Origin: Verrucomicrobiota bacterium
GTDB lineage: Bacteria > Verrucomicrobiota > Verrucomicrobiia > Limisphaerales > JACDHS01
Length of the DNA: 59,239 nt
Assembly (NCBI GenBank): GCA_013820875.1
Contig: JACDHS010000012.1
Span: forward strand, 1 to 59,239
Direction: 5' to 3'
Shown here: positions 35,133 to 42,572 of the stretch, in pieces
Layout of the letters: each line of letters opens with the position of its first letter
Position numbering within the stretch: the first letter of the stretch is position 1
Made by a program: the position numbers and the translations under genes
Notes under the pieces: model-generated
What the model was told of the DNA's origin: nothing
Database searches by the model: none
The model's input: the letters and a program-made list of their open reading frames with translations, nothing else

Positions 35133-36647
35133 TTAATTCCTGCTCAACGCATCCAGCGCAGGAAAACGGAAATCTTCGGATGGCGTGTGCTGCTCGCGCA
35201 TTAGTTTATCCATCCTGGCGACGATCTTTTGGTTTTTCGCGGAGACATCGGTTGTTTCCGCCGGGTCATTTTTCAAATTATAAAGTTCGATGTGAAGATT
35301 CGGCGCGGCCTTATCGCGGCGATTCAGATTTTGGCGCACTGCTTTCCAGTCGCCCACGCGAACCGACTGCTGGCCTCCATAATTCGGCGCAGGAAACTCG
35401 CGATAAAGAAATGGACGTTCCGACTGTTTTTTTCCGAGGAGCACTGGCGCAAAACTGATTCCATCGATCTCCCGGGGTGCTTTGCTTTTCGCCCCGCTCA
35501 GGTTCAGCAACGTCGGCATCCAATCTTCGAAACCGGTCACGCGATCAGATTCAGTGCCAGCTTTGATCCTGCCTTTCCAGCGAACAATCGTTGGCACACG
35601 GATTCCGCCTTCGTAAACCGAACCTTTGTAGCCGCGCATGCCGGCATTTGAATTGAAGAAGCCACTATCCACGCCGCCGGAACCATCCACCGCCGGGCCA
35701 TTGTCCGAGGTGAAAACAAAAATCGTCTCTTCATCCAATCCAAGTTCGTTGATCAATTCCATCATGCGGCCCACCTCGCGGTCCATCCGCGTAATCAAGG
35801 CTGCGTAAGCGGCGCGGGGTGTGTAATGAGGCAGATAACTTTTTCCGCCGGGGTAAGGAGTCTCCGCAAACATTCCGGCGTATTCCTGCAAAGAATCTTC
35901 CGGCACCTGCAGGGCGAGATGCGGAATGATGGTTGGGAAATAGAGGAAGAAAGGACGGTCTTTATGTTCACGAATGAAGCGCAAAGCTTGTTCGGCATAG
36001 AGATCGGGCGCGAACTCTTTGCCGATGAATTGTTTGTAAGATGCCGGATCGTTCGGGTCGGCGTTCTCCGGCAATTTTTGATGCGCCGAGAACTCATGGT
36101 TATTCAAACTCACGCGACGATCGTTGTCGTAGAGATAAGTGGGATACAAATTATGCGCCACACGCTGGCAGTTGTAGCCATAAAACCGGTCGAACCCTTG
36201 TTTGAGGGGGCTGCCGGAACTCTCGGGACTGCCCAGACCCCACTTGCCGAATGCGCCTGTGACATAGCCACTTTGCTTCATTAGTTCCGCCAGGGTGATC
36301 TCCTCGTCGGGAATTGGAAACTGGCCTTCCGGTTTGATCTCACGATTATCCCGAGAGGTGGCGTGGCCTGGATGTTTGCCGGTCATCAACACGCAACGCG
36401 CCGGCGCACAGACCGGACTGCCGGAGTAATGTTGGGTAAACTTCATTCCTTCCCTGGCCATGCGATCGATGTTAGGCGTCTTGATCTTCGTTTGCCCAAA
36501 AGCGCCGACATCCCCGTAGCCGAGGTCATCAGTTAAGATGAAAATGATGTTTGGGTTGCGCGTCTGCTTCGCGAACGCTTCAGGACTGATGCAGAGCAGG
36601 GCGACAAGAATGATAGCGAGCAATCTGGCGAAATAACGCAACGACAT
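35133..36647 (-). CDS. Arylsulfatase, secreted
   Basis: 504 residues, signal peptide (LLAIILVALLCISPEAFA). Sulfatase fold with FILTDDLGYGDVG near the start and the formylglycine motif Cys80-Ala-Pro-Ala-Arg (SPVCAPARCVLMTG). Metal ligands at DD (40-41) and VFTSDNGPAVDG are present. It needs a formylglycine-generating enzyme to become active. Divergent from the next sulfatase with only 41 bases between starts. The substrate is unknown; family members desulfate polysaccharides. Confidence 0.92.
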   Translation of the reverse strand: MSLRYFARLLAIILVALLCISPEAFAKQTRNPNIIFILTDDLGYGDVGAFGQTKIKTPNIDRMAREGMKFTQHYSGSPVCAPARCVLMTGKHPGHATSRDNREIKPEGQFPIPDEEITLAELMKQSGYVTGAFGKWGLGSPESSGSPLKQGFDRFYGYNCQRVAHNLYPTYLYDNDRRVSLNNHEFSAHQKLPENADPNDPASYKQFIGKEFAPDLYAEQALRFIREHKDRPFFLYFPTIIPHLALQVPEDSLQEYAGMFAETPYPGGKSYLPHYTPRAAYAALITRMDREVGRMMELINELGLDEETIFVFTSDNGPAVDGSGGVDSGFFNSNAGMRGYKGSVYEGGIRVPTIVRWKGRIKAGTESDRVTGFEDWMPTLLNLSGAKSKAPREIDGISFAPVLLGKKQSERPFLYREFPAPNYGGQQSVRVGDWKAVRQNLNRRDKAAPNLHIELYNLKNDPAETTDVSAKNQKIVARMDKLMREQHTPSEDFRFPALDALSRN

Positions 36648-36669
36648 GTGCCGATGTTATGACACACGT

Positions 36670-36682
36670 TTGGCACTGCCAA
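36670..36682. promoter_or_regulatory. Perfect 13-base palindrome between divergent sulfatases
   Basis: TTGGCA, central C, TGCCAA lies in the 41-base gap between the two ATGs. Only one such palindrome is seen in the window. It is a candidate operator for a repressor controlling both genes. Confidence 0.5.
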
Positions 36683-36688
36683 CTGTGA

Positions 36689-38110
36689 ATGCAGAGCGTA
36701 ACCAATCGGCAGCCACCTTCCGTCTCTATCACCGTGATCAGCCGACTTATTCTCCTGCTTGTGTCCTGTGTCCTTGGTATCTCAAACGCAAATGCCGCCA
36801 AAGAAGCGACTCCTGCCCGGAAGCCAAATGTCCTCTTCATCGCAGTGGATGATTTAAACCATTGGGTCGGCTATACCGGGCGCAATCCTCAAACCAAAAC
36901 GCCAAACATAGATCGCCTTTCCCGGATGGGTGTCTCCTTCATGCGCGCGGATTGTGCATCGCCATCCTGTAATCCTTCCCGCGCTGCTTTGATGAGCGGC
37001 ATGCGCCCGAGCACCACTGGCATTTATCAAAATGGAGAAAATTGGAAGCAAAAGATACCCGAGGGTCATGGCCTCTCGTCCACATTTCAGAAGGCCGGTT
37101 ATTTTGCCGCCGGGGCAGGCAAGATTTATCACGGCAACTCCTACTATCCCAGTGAGTGGGATGATTATTTCGTAAAAAAGGGGGCCGATGCCGGGGATCA
37201 TGGCCCCAAACGGGTGAAGAAGATGGACGGCTTCCATGACCCGATGAACCACGACTTGAAGGACAACGATCTGGCCGACTGGTACACCACCGATTACTGC
37301 ATCGAACAATTGCAGCAAAAACATGATAAACCATTATTCCTTGCTTGCGGATTGCAGAAGCCGCATTTGCCCTGGGTTGTGCCGCGCAAGTATTACGACC
37401 TTTTTCCGCTGGATGAGATTCAACTCCCGCCTTACCAGGAAGATGACTTGCAAGACATTCCGGAAGCGGGCATTCGCATGGCCAAAGAGGAAGGTGATCA
37501 TAAGAAAATTCTAAAATCCGGCCGCTGGAAAGCAGCCATCCAATCTTATCTCGCCACCATTGCCTACACCGACATGAATATCGGGCGTCTTCTCGACGCT
37601 CTCGAAAAAAGTCCGCATCGCGACAATACCATCATCGTTCTATGGGGTGATCACGGTTGGCATCTGGGAGAGAAGGACCATTGGCGCAAGTTTGCGCTTT
37701 GGGAAGAAGCGGTCCGTACACCATTCATTGTTGTCGCACCTGGTGTGACCAAACCGGGAACCATCAGCCAACGACCGGTTGATTTGATGAGTATCTATCC
37801 CACTCTCTGTGAACTCACCGGCATTCCTCTGCCGAAACATGTCGAAGGACTCAGCATTAAGCCGTTGCTGATCAATCCAAAAGCCAGGTGGAAAACGCCC
37901 GCCCTATGCACTTTTGGCTACAACAATCACACTGTTCGCACCGAGCAATGGCGTTACATCCGTTACGCGGACGGTAGCGAAGAACTTTACGATCATACCA
38001 AAGATCCCTACGAATGGACGAACCTTGCTAACGACAAAAAGACTCAATCCGTCCGCGCAGACCTCGCCAGGTGGTTTCCGAAAACGAATGTGCCTGAGGG
38101 GAAGAAGTAG
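36689..38110 (+). CDS. Sulfatase, iduronate-2-sulfatase-like
   Basis: 473 residues. Near the N-terminus is a signal-like segment (VISRLILLLVSCVLGISNANA); a GTG at 36734 might be the true start. Formylglycine motif Cys94-Asn-Pro-Ser-Arg in SPSCNPSRAALMSG, and metal-binding VDDLNHWVG and WGDHGWHLGEKDHW. The TKTPNIDRLSRMGVSF and DKPLFLACGLQKPHLPW text fits iduronate-2-sulfatase-like members. Divergent with the arylsulfatase, so the two are probably co-regulated on a sulfated glycan. No polysaccharide lyase is directly adjacent. Confidence 0.9.
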   Translation: MQSVTNRQPPSVSITVISRLILLLVSCVLGISNANAAKEATPARKPNVLFIAVDDLNHWVGYTGRNPQTKTPNIDRLSRMGVSFMRADCASPSCNPSRAALMSGMRPSTTGIYQNGENWKQKIPEGHGLSSTFQKAGYFAAGAGKIYHGNSYYPSEWDDYFVKKGADAGDHGPKRVKKMDGFHDPMNHDLKDNDLADWYTTDYCIEQLQQKHDKPLFLACGLQKPHLPWVVPRKYYDLFPLDEIQLPPYQEDDLQDIPEAGIRMAKEEGDHKKILKSGRWKAAIQSYLATIAYTDMNIGRLLDALEKSPHRDNTIIVLWGDHGWHLGEKDHWRKFALWEEAVRTPFIVVAPGVTKPGTISQRPVDLMSIYPTLCELTGIPLPKHVEGLSIKPLLINPKARWKTPALCTFGYNNHTVRTEQWRYIRYADGSEELYDHTKDPYEWTNLANDKKTQSVRADLARWFPKTNVPEGKK

Positions 38111-38575
38111 GACTTGCCTCTAAACCGAATTGGCTGATTCGATGTTCCGGAACGATTTTTCCGGGAAAACGCCTCGCGACAGGCTGACGTGAGGCGATTT
38201 ACGGCGTACATCGGGCTACGTCAGGCTGACGTGAGGCGATTTACGGCGTACATCGGTCCACGTCAGGCTGACGTGAGACGATTTACGGCGATTTTGGTTC
38301 TGGAAACGGCAGTGATTGCCCGCGAAACACGTAAAAACAAAGTTTTTAAACTGTTTTTGGTCTCTTTCGCAGTTTTTTCGCGTGGTTCGCGGGCAAAACT
38401 GTTCCTAATTGCAGCCGACGAAAAGCGGCACGGGGACTGCCGCACTCCAAGACGCTGGCGCGAAATTGATGCCGACAGGATACCGGCAGAACGTACGCGG
38501 GGGGGCAGGCAACCGGCGTTCCTTCCGCGATCCCGGCGGAGGGAGCGAAGACTGCGAGTCGCCTCGGGGGGCTTC
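38111..38575. repeat. Gap with a 42-bp direct repeat and an inverted repeat
   Basis: CAGGCTGACGTGAG recurs at 38180, 38222 and 38264, a 42-base period, about 2.6 copies ending near 38300. Downstream, GCCCGCGAAACACG (38318-38331) pairs with CGTGGTTCGCGGGC (38381-38394) with one mismatch around an AT-rich loop. No gene recognised in the 465 bases. Confidence 0.85.
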
Positions 38576-39505
38576 TTACTTCTGCCCGCTCGCCAGGATG
38601 GTTTGGAAATGGGGTGGTTGATCTTCGCGGGCGACGATGCTGATTTCGATTTTCTTGAAACCAGCTTCTTCAAGCCAACGATGCAAATCGCTTTCGGCGA
38701 AGCCGAGCCAGCGATCGCCGTAGAGTTCGTGGGCTTCCTCGAAGTTGTGTTTTAACAGATCCAAAATCATTAGCTGGCCGCCGGATCGGAGAATTTTGTG
38801 CGCGCTCTTGATGGTGATCTGCGGGGACTCAGCGTGATGCAACGCCTGGCTGAGCACTGCGAGGTCAATGGTGCCGGGATCGATCGGTGGGTTTTCCAAA
38901 TCGCCAAGGCGGAACTCCAGGTTCTTAAGATTGTTCTTCTTAGCTTTCGATTCGCCGAAGGTCACCATCTTCTCCGAGTTATCCACGGCGATGACCTTTT
39001 TGGCACGTCTCGCCAGGAGTTCACTTAACAAACCTTCGCCCGAGCCGAGGTCGGCAATGGTGATGGGAGGAATGATGCGCAGGAGCAAGTGGCCAAATGC
39101 CTGCCAACTTCTGCCGGGCCCGTAACTGCGATCGAACCGTCCAGCCACCTGGTTGAAGTAAACCTGGTCCTGTTGTTTACGTCGGTCGAGGATGCGTTTC
39201 AGGTTGATCTGATCGGCGTCGTAATCGGGGAGTTCCTTGCCGCCGCGAATGGCGAGTTGAATGAATTCGTTTGCATCGGAATCGGCGCTTTCATTCAGCG
39301 CGTAGAATGTCCGTTTCCCCTCGCGCCGCGCCTGGACGAGGCCGGAATCCTGGAGCAGACCGAGATGGGTGGAGATACGGGATTGGCCGAGCCGGGTGAC
39401 CTCCTGCAACTCATTGACCGCGATCTCATCGCGTTCCAACAGGGCGAGAATCCGCAATCGGGTCGGATCAGAGAGGGCGCGTAATGATTTAAGGGTAGAA
39501 GACAT
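38576..39505 (-). CDS. sahR: ArsR-family regulator fused to a methyltransferase domain (SahR-like)
   Basis: 309 residues. N-terminal ArsR winged helix: LRALSDPTRLRILALLERDEIAVNEL, then LGQSRISTHLGLLQDSGLV as recognition helix and wing. The C-terminal part is a Rossmann methyltransferase fold with ADLGSGEGLLSELLAR, VIAVDNSEKMV and LDLLKHN. SahR of Proteobacteria is an ArsR regulator whose methylase-like domain binds SAH and represses metK, ahcY and related genes. This gene is divergent from metK with ahcY next, so the assignment is strong by context. No Cys triad for arsenic binding is seen. Start ATG at 39505. Confidence 0.8.
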   Translation of the reverse strand: MSSTLKSLRALSDPTRLRILALLERDEIAVNELQEVTRLGQSRISTHLGLLQDSGLVQARREGKRTFYALNESADSDANEFIQLAIRGGKELPDYDADQINLKRILDRRKQQDQVYFNQVAGRFDRSYGPGRSWQAFGHLLLRIIPPITIADLGSGEGLLSELLARRAKKVIAVDNSEKMVTFGESKAKKNNLKNLEFRLGDLENPPIDPGTIDLAVLSQALHHAESPQITIKSAHKILRSGGQLMILDLLKHNFEEAHELYGDRWLGFAESDLHRWLEEAGFKKIEISIVAREDQPPHFQTILASGQK

Positions 39506-39555
39506 GTTCCGGTTTTTACCTATGGCGTTTTAATCAAGAATTCACAAAATCCCGT

Positions 39556-39595
39556 TTGACGTTGGATAGGAGGGATATATCATCCCATCTTGATA
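39556..39595 (+). promoter_or_regulatory. metK promoter with overlapping operator-like inverted repeat
   Basis: TTGACG (39556-39561), 16 bases, TATCAT (39578-39583). TATCA (39578-39582) and TGATA (39591-39595) form an inverted repeat whose left arm lies in the -10 box; GATATATC (39574-39581) is also palindromic. A repressor here would block RNA polymerase. ATCAAGA-like words occur at 39532-39538 and, inverted, 39588-39594. The leader to the metK ATG is about 47 bases. Confidence 0.55.
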
Positions 39596-39636
39596 CGTCA
39601 ATACGTGGTTTGATAAACACTCAGCGAAATTACTAA

Positions 39637-40809
39637 ATGAGCAAGAATTACATCTTTTCTTCTGAATCCGTCGGTGAAGGCCATCCGGACAAAGTTTGCG
39701 ATACAATTTCTGATGCGATCCTGGACGCCTGCCTGGCGCAGGACAAAACCAGCCGCGTGGCTTGCGAGACATTCGTGAAGAGCAATGTCGTGGTGGTCGG
39801 CGGTGAAATCACCACCCGATCGAAGTTCCATGTGAACGACATCATTCGTGCTGCAATCCGCGAAATTGGTTACGTCAATTCAGACGACGTTTTCCACGCT
39901 GACCACGTTTTCATCACCAACTTGCTCACCCGCCAGAGTCCGGACATTTCCCAGGGTGTTGACGCCAAGGAAGCCGATGGCAAAGACACAGCAGAGCAGG
40001 GTGCCGGTGATCAAGGTTTGATGTTCGGCTATGCCTGCACAGAAACCCCTGAGTTGATGCCGGCGCCGGTCATGTTCGCGCATCGTTTGGGGCGTGAACT
40101 CACCCGCATTCGCAAGAGCGGCAAAGTGAAATGGCTTCGTCCCGATGCGAAGAGCCAGGTTTCTGTGCAATACGAAAACGGCAAACCAGTTCGCATTACC
40201 AACGTCGTCATCTCCACACAGCACACGGATAATGTGAAGCACAAGGAGATTAAAGATTTCTGCATTAAAGAAATTGTCCAAAAAGTTCTCCCGGCCGAGA
40301 TGCTTGATAAGAAGACACAATTTCTCATCAACCCGACCGGCCGTTTCGTGATTGGTGGCCCTCAAGGTGACAGCGGTTTGACGGGTCGTAAAATCATCGT
40401 TGATACCTACGGCGGCATGGGCCGTCATGGCGGTGGCGCATTCTCCGGAAAAGATCCGAGCAAAGTGGATCGCAGCGCCGCTTACATGGGCCGTTACGTT
40501 GCCAAGAATATCATTGCGGCAGGGCTCGCGACTAAGGCGGAAATCCAATTCGCCTATGCCATTGGCTACCCGGAACCGGTATCCGTTTGTGTGGATACGT
40601 TCGGCACGGGCATCGTTAGCGATGAGAAGATCGAACAAGCGGTTCGCGAAGTGTTCAGCTTTAAACCGGCTGCGATCGTGAAACAATTGAACCTTCTCCG
40701 CCCGATCTATTCCAAGACGACCAACTACGGCCACTTCGGCAAGAACGATCCGGATATCACCTGGGAGAAGACGGATAAGGCTGCGGCTCTCAAGAGGGCA
40801 GCGAAGTAA
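39637..40809 (+). CDS. metK: S-adenosylmethionine synthetase
   Basis: 390 residues. Makes SAM from methionine and ATP. The ATP motif is [24 protein letters not shown] is the hexapeptide-like loop, and [19 protein letters not shown] is the P-loop-like motif. Standard length. Followed 124 bases later by ahcY, so one operon of SAM cycle enzymes is likely, interrupted by a palindrome. No Shine-Dalgarno sequence is apparent before the ATG. Confidence 0.96.
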   Translation: MSKNYIFSSESVGEGHPDKVCDTISDAILDACLAQDKTSRVACETFVKSNVVVVGGEITTRSKFHVNDIIRAAIREIGYVNSDDVFHADHVFITNLLTRQSPDISQGVDAKEADGKDTAEQGAGDQGLMFGYACTETPELMPAPVMFAHRLGRELTRIRKSGKVKWLRPDAKSQVSVQYENGKPVRITNVVISTQHTDNVKHKEIKDFCIKEIVQKVLPAEMLDKKTQFLINPTGRFVIGGPQGDSGLTGRKIIVDTYGGMGRHGGGAFSGKDPSKVDRSAAYMGRYVAKNIIAAGLATKAEIQFAYAIGYPEPVSVCVDTFGTGIVSDEKIEQAVREVFSFKPAAIVKQLNLLRPIYSKTTNYGHFGKNDPDITWEKTDKAAALKRAAK

Positions 40810-40817
40810 TTTCAAAA

Positions 40818-40924
40818 GTATTCAGTTTTCAGTGTTCAGTTTTCAGAACTGGGCACTGGAGCTGGATACATTTCTTAACGCGCAACTCGCGCAAACTGAA
40901 TACTGAACACTGGAAACTGAATAC
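40818..40924. repeat. Inverted repeat of TTCAGT words between metK and ahcY
   Basis: 29-base arms 40818-40846 and 40896-40924 pair with two mismatches. Each arm is itself a reiteration of TTCAGTT/TTCAGTG-type words, with GTATTCAG at the outer ends. In RNA it would make a long stem between the two SAM-cycle genes, possibly attenuating ahcY. No T run follows. Confidence 0.8.
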
Positions 40925-40933
40925 TAAAAGAAC

Positions 40934-42454
40934 ATGGCAAAAATAAAACTTACTGCCCCTCGCTCCAAGCCGACCAAAAGCTCGCTCGCACTGCCGAAGA
41001 GCGGCAACGGCAAAGCCAACCGTCTTGCAATCGCTGGCAATGGCAAAGCAAAAGAAGATTTCAAAGTGCGCGATCTCAGCCTCGCTGAGTGGGGACGCAA
41101 AACCATCCAGGTGTCCGAGCACGAAATGCCGGGTCTGATGGCCATTCGCAAAAAGTATGCGAAGAGCAAGCCGCTCCAGGGGGTGCGTATCACCGGTTCG
41201 TTGCACATGACAATCGAAACCGCGGTGCTCATCGAGACGCTCGTTGCTCTCGGCGCTTCCGTTCGCTGGGCGAGTTGCAACATTTTCTCCACGCAGGATC
41301 AGGCTGCAGCCGCGATTGCGGTGACTGGTGTTCCGGTGTTTGCCTGGAAAGGTGAGACACTCGAAGAATATTGGGATTGCACGCTGGACGCATTGACCCA
41401 CCCGGGCAACAAAGGTCCGGAACTCGTCGTCGATGACGGTGGGGATGTGACTTTATTGATCCACAAAGGTTACGAACTGGAAAACGGTGACAAATGGGTC
41501 AATACCCCGAGCGGTTCGCATGAAGAACAGGTCATCAAGAATTTGCTCAAGCGCGTGCTCAAGGAACGTCCCGGTTTCTGGCATGAAGTGGTGAAGGATT
41601 GGCGGGGTGTTTCGGAAGAAACCACCACCGGTGTGCATCGTCTCTACCAGATGCTCGAACAAGGTAAACTCCTTGTGCCTGCCATTAACGTAAACGATTC
41701 CGTCACCAAATCGAAATTCGACAATCTCTACGGCTGCCGCGAATCGCTCGCGGACGGCATCAAGCGCGCGACGGACGTCATGATTGCGGGCAAAGTGGCT
41801 TGCGTCTGTGGTTACGGCGATGTCGGCAAAGGTTGTGCGCAATCCCTGCGCGGATTCGGCGCTCGGGTCATTGTCACCGAAGTCGATCCGATCAATGCCT
41901 TGCAGGCGGCGATGGAAGGTTTCCAGGTAAATACCCTCGAAAGCACGCTCGGCACCGCTGACCTTTATGTCACGACGACCGGTAATTGCGACATCATCAC
42001 CTTCGAGCACATGCAGAAGATGAAGGATCAAGCCATTGTCTGTAACATCGGCCATTTCGATAACGAAATTCAGATGGATCGTTTGAACACCGCGAAGGGT
42101 GTGACGAAGATCAACATCAAGCCGCAATACGACAAATACACCTTCCCGAAGGGCAAATGTATTTTCGTTCTCGCCGAAGGTCGTTTGGTGAATCTCGGTT
42201 GCGCCACCGGTCACCCGAGCTTCGTGATGTCGAACTCATTCGCGAACCAGGTTCTCGCCCAGATTGATCTCTGGAAAAACAAGGACACTTACAAAGTCGC
42301 GGTTTATCGTTTGCCGAAGAAACTCGACGAAGAAGTCGCCCGTTTGCACCTCGAAAAAATCGGCGTGAAACTGACGAAGCTCAGCAAGAAACAAGCTGAC
42401 TATCTCGGCATCTCGGTGGACGGCCCGTATAAGCCGGATCACTATCGCTACTAA
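40934..42454 (+). CDS. ahcY: Adenosylhomocysteinase (SAH hydrolase)
   Basis: 506 residues. Hydrolyses SAH to adenosine and homocysteine, relieving product inhibition of methyltransferases. About 40 Lys/Ser-rich extra residues precede the conserved [24 protein letters not shown]. Further motifs: [24 protein letters not shown], the NAD-binding [19 protein letters not shown] and the C-terminal KPDHYRY. The N-terminal extension looks unusual for the family. With metK and the SahR-like gene it makes a compact SAM-cycle unit. A perfect terminator follows. Confidence 0.96.
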   Translation: MAKIKLTAPRSKPTKSSLALPKSGNGKANRLAIAGNGKAKEDFKVRDLSLAEWGRKTIQVSEHEMPGLMAIRKKYAKSKPLQGVRITGSLHMTIETAVLIETLVALGASVRWASCNIFSTQDQAAAAIAVTGVPVFAWKGETLEEYWDCTLDALTHPGNKGPELVVDDGGDVTLLIHKGYELENGDKWVNTPSGSHEEQVIKNLLKRVLKERPGFWHEVVKDWRGVSEETTTGVHRLYQMLEQGKLLVPAINVNDSVTKSKFDNLYGCRESLADGIKRATDVMIAGKVACVCGYGDVGKGCAQSLRGFGARVIVTEVDPINALQAAMEGFQVNTLESTLGTADLYVTTTGNCDIITFEHMQKMKDQAIVCNIGHFDNEIQMDRLNTAKGVTKINIKPQYDKYTFPKGKCIFVLAEGRLVNLGCATGHPSFVMSNSFANQVLAQIDLWKNKDTYKVAVYRLPKKLDEEVARLHLEKIGVKLTKLSKKQADYLGISVDGPYKPDHYRY

Positions 42455-42480
42455 GGCAGGGATACTTTTAGAATCTCACA

Positions 42481-42513
42481 AAGGCGAACGGATTTTTCCG
42501 TTCGCCTTTTTTT
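42481..42513 (+). terminator. Strong intrinsic terminator after ahcY
   Basis: AAGGCGAACGGA pairs perfectly with TCCGTTCGCCTT over a TTTT loop, with seven T from 42507. It isolates the metK-ahcY operon from the sigma factor gene. Confidence 0.93.
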
Positions 42514-42572
42514 ATTCGGTCGGTGAATCGAAGGTCTGTAACGTTTCTCGACCGCTGTTGTCTTCCGGTTAA

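Noticed and set aside
39506-39636. SAM or SAH riboswitch before metK
   Set aside because: I could not find the helices or the conserved bases of known SAM or SAH riboswitch classes; the inverted repeat fits a protein operator better.
40818-40924. Intrinsic terminator after metK
   Set aside because: Long stem without a T run, and it separates two genes of the same pathway; classed as a palindromic repeat.
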